The position numbers and the translations under genes are program-made. Shown here one piece after another: positions 22,430 to 22,841 of a stretch of DNA of 22,841 nt. This DNA comes from JADCCX01 sp031378805. Lineage in GTDB: Bacteria > Pseudomonadota > Alphaproteobacteria > Rhizobiales > Beijerinckiaceae. Numbering within the stretch: position 1 is the first letter of the stretch; every line of letters begins with the position of its first letter. The notes beneath the pieces are model-generated. The model had not been told where the DNA came from, ran no database searches, and saw only the letters and a list, made by a program, of their open reading frames with translations. The stretch is from contig JANNEO010000146.1 of NCBI GenBank assembly GCA_031378805.1, forward strand, positions 1 through 22,841, in the 5' to 3' direction.

Positions 22430-22841
22430 CTATTGTAGCTTCGGGTTCAGCGCATCGCGCAGCCAGTCTCCCAGCAGGTTGACTGCCAGGACCAGCACGG
22501 CCAGCGTGAGTCCCGGGAAGATCACCCCCCACCACTCTCCCGAAAACAGGAACTGGTTGCCCACGCTGATCAGTGTGCCCAGCGATGGCTCGGTCGGCGG
22601 CAGCCCGACGCCCAGGAATGAGAGCGTGGCCTCGGTGATCACGGCAAGCGCCAGGTTGATCGTGGCGATCACGAGCACCGGGCCCATCACGTTGGGCAGC
22701 ACGTGGCGAAACAGGATGGTCGTCTTCGACAGCCCGATGAGCCTGGCGGCGTGAACGTAGTCCTTGTTGCGCTCGACCAAAGTGGAACCGCGCACCGTGC
22801 GGGCATACTGCACCCAGAAGGACAGCCCGATGGAGACGACC
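22430..22841 (-). CDS. ABC transporter permease, DppC/OppC type (C-terminal part; N-terminus beyond window)
   Basis: This is the inner-membrane permease of a dipeptide/oligopeptide-type ABC importer. About 137 codons are visible, ending at TAG (22430-22432). They include the coupling-helix (EAA) loop DYVHAARLIGLSKTTILFRH followed by VLPNV, which contacts the ATPase. The helix ITEATLSFLGVGLPPTEPSLGTLI and the last helix before LLGDWLRDALNPKL are hallmarks of DppC/OppC C-termini. An internal ATG at 22813 is not the true start, because the frame and family homology continue upstream to the edge (GLSFWVQYARTV). Full members are about 280-300 residues, so roughly half is missing. Partner subunits are probably outside the window to the right. 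Confidence 0.92.
   Translation of the reverse strand, partial: VVSIGLSFWVQYARTVRGSTLVERNKDYVHAARLIGLSKTTILFRHVLPNVMGPVLVIATINLALAVITEATLSFLGVGLPPTEPSLGTLISVGNQFLFSGEWWGVIFPGLTLAVLVLAVNLLGDWLRDALNPKLQ

Overview
The window reads as a GC-rich alphaproteobacterial chromosome segment, most likely order Hyphomicrobiales (Rhizobiales). Two things point there. The hemC-hemD-mitofilin-HemY heme cluster is divergent from tsaD-gpsA, and there are two copies of a multi-hairpin intergenic repeat with CCTTCTCCC/GGGAGAAGG-type ends, of the kind common in that order. The genus cannot be told. Coding density is high. No tRNA, rRNA, transposase, phage gene or CRISPR array was seen, and no stretch over 300 bases lacks a gene or gene remnant.

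Layout. 1-2111 (minus): tsaD, then a palindromic repeat, then gpsA, which runs off the left edge. 2260-6790 (plus): hemC, hemD, an alphaproteobacterial Mic60/mitofilin protein and a HemY/TPR membrane protein, tightly packed as one likely operon for tetrapyrrole synthesis and membrane organisation. 6780-8668 (minus): a lambda-crystallin-type 3-hydroxyacid dehydrogenase followed by a beta-keto acid cleavage enzyme (BKACE). A divergent SDR dehydrogenase (8798-9574) faces them across a shared control region, so the three look like a small catabolic module of unknown substrate. 9602-10555 (minus): a farnesyl-diphosphate-synthase-type prenyltransferase.

10718-12705 (plus): a two-gene envelope motor of MotA/ExbB-like plus MotB/OmpA-like type with no flagellar or Tol neighbours. 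12777-13037: a GNAT acetyltransferase relic broken by a stop codon. 12988-14823 (minus): an ABC exporter. 15033-17291 (plus): a CopA-like P1B ATPase with a repeat-encoded N-terminus and an imperfect dyad in its leader.

17493-18092 (plus): a small exported His/Cys-rich protein made of six PA-x-Y units with an exact 23-residue period. It is preceded by strikingly AT-rich DNA and followed by a strong hairpin, and is the least explained gene here. 18254-22393 (plus): an MFS transporter, an AcuI/YhdH reductase and an acetolactate-synthase-like ThDP enzyme, with repeat elements between them that supply or adjoin their ribosome-binding sites. 22430 to the right edge (minus): the C-terminal part of a DppC/OppC-type peptide ABC permease.

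The strongest candidates for something poorly described are the 23-residue-repeat exported protein beside the copper pump, the orphan MotA/OmpA pair, and the BKACE/dehydrogenase/SDR module. None can be called a new system from the sequence alone.
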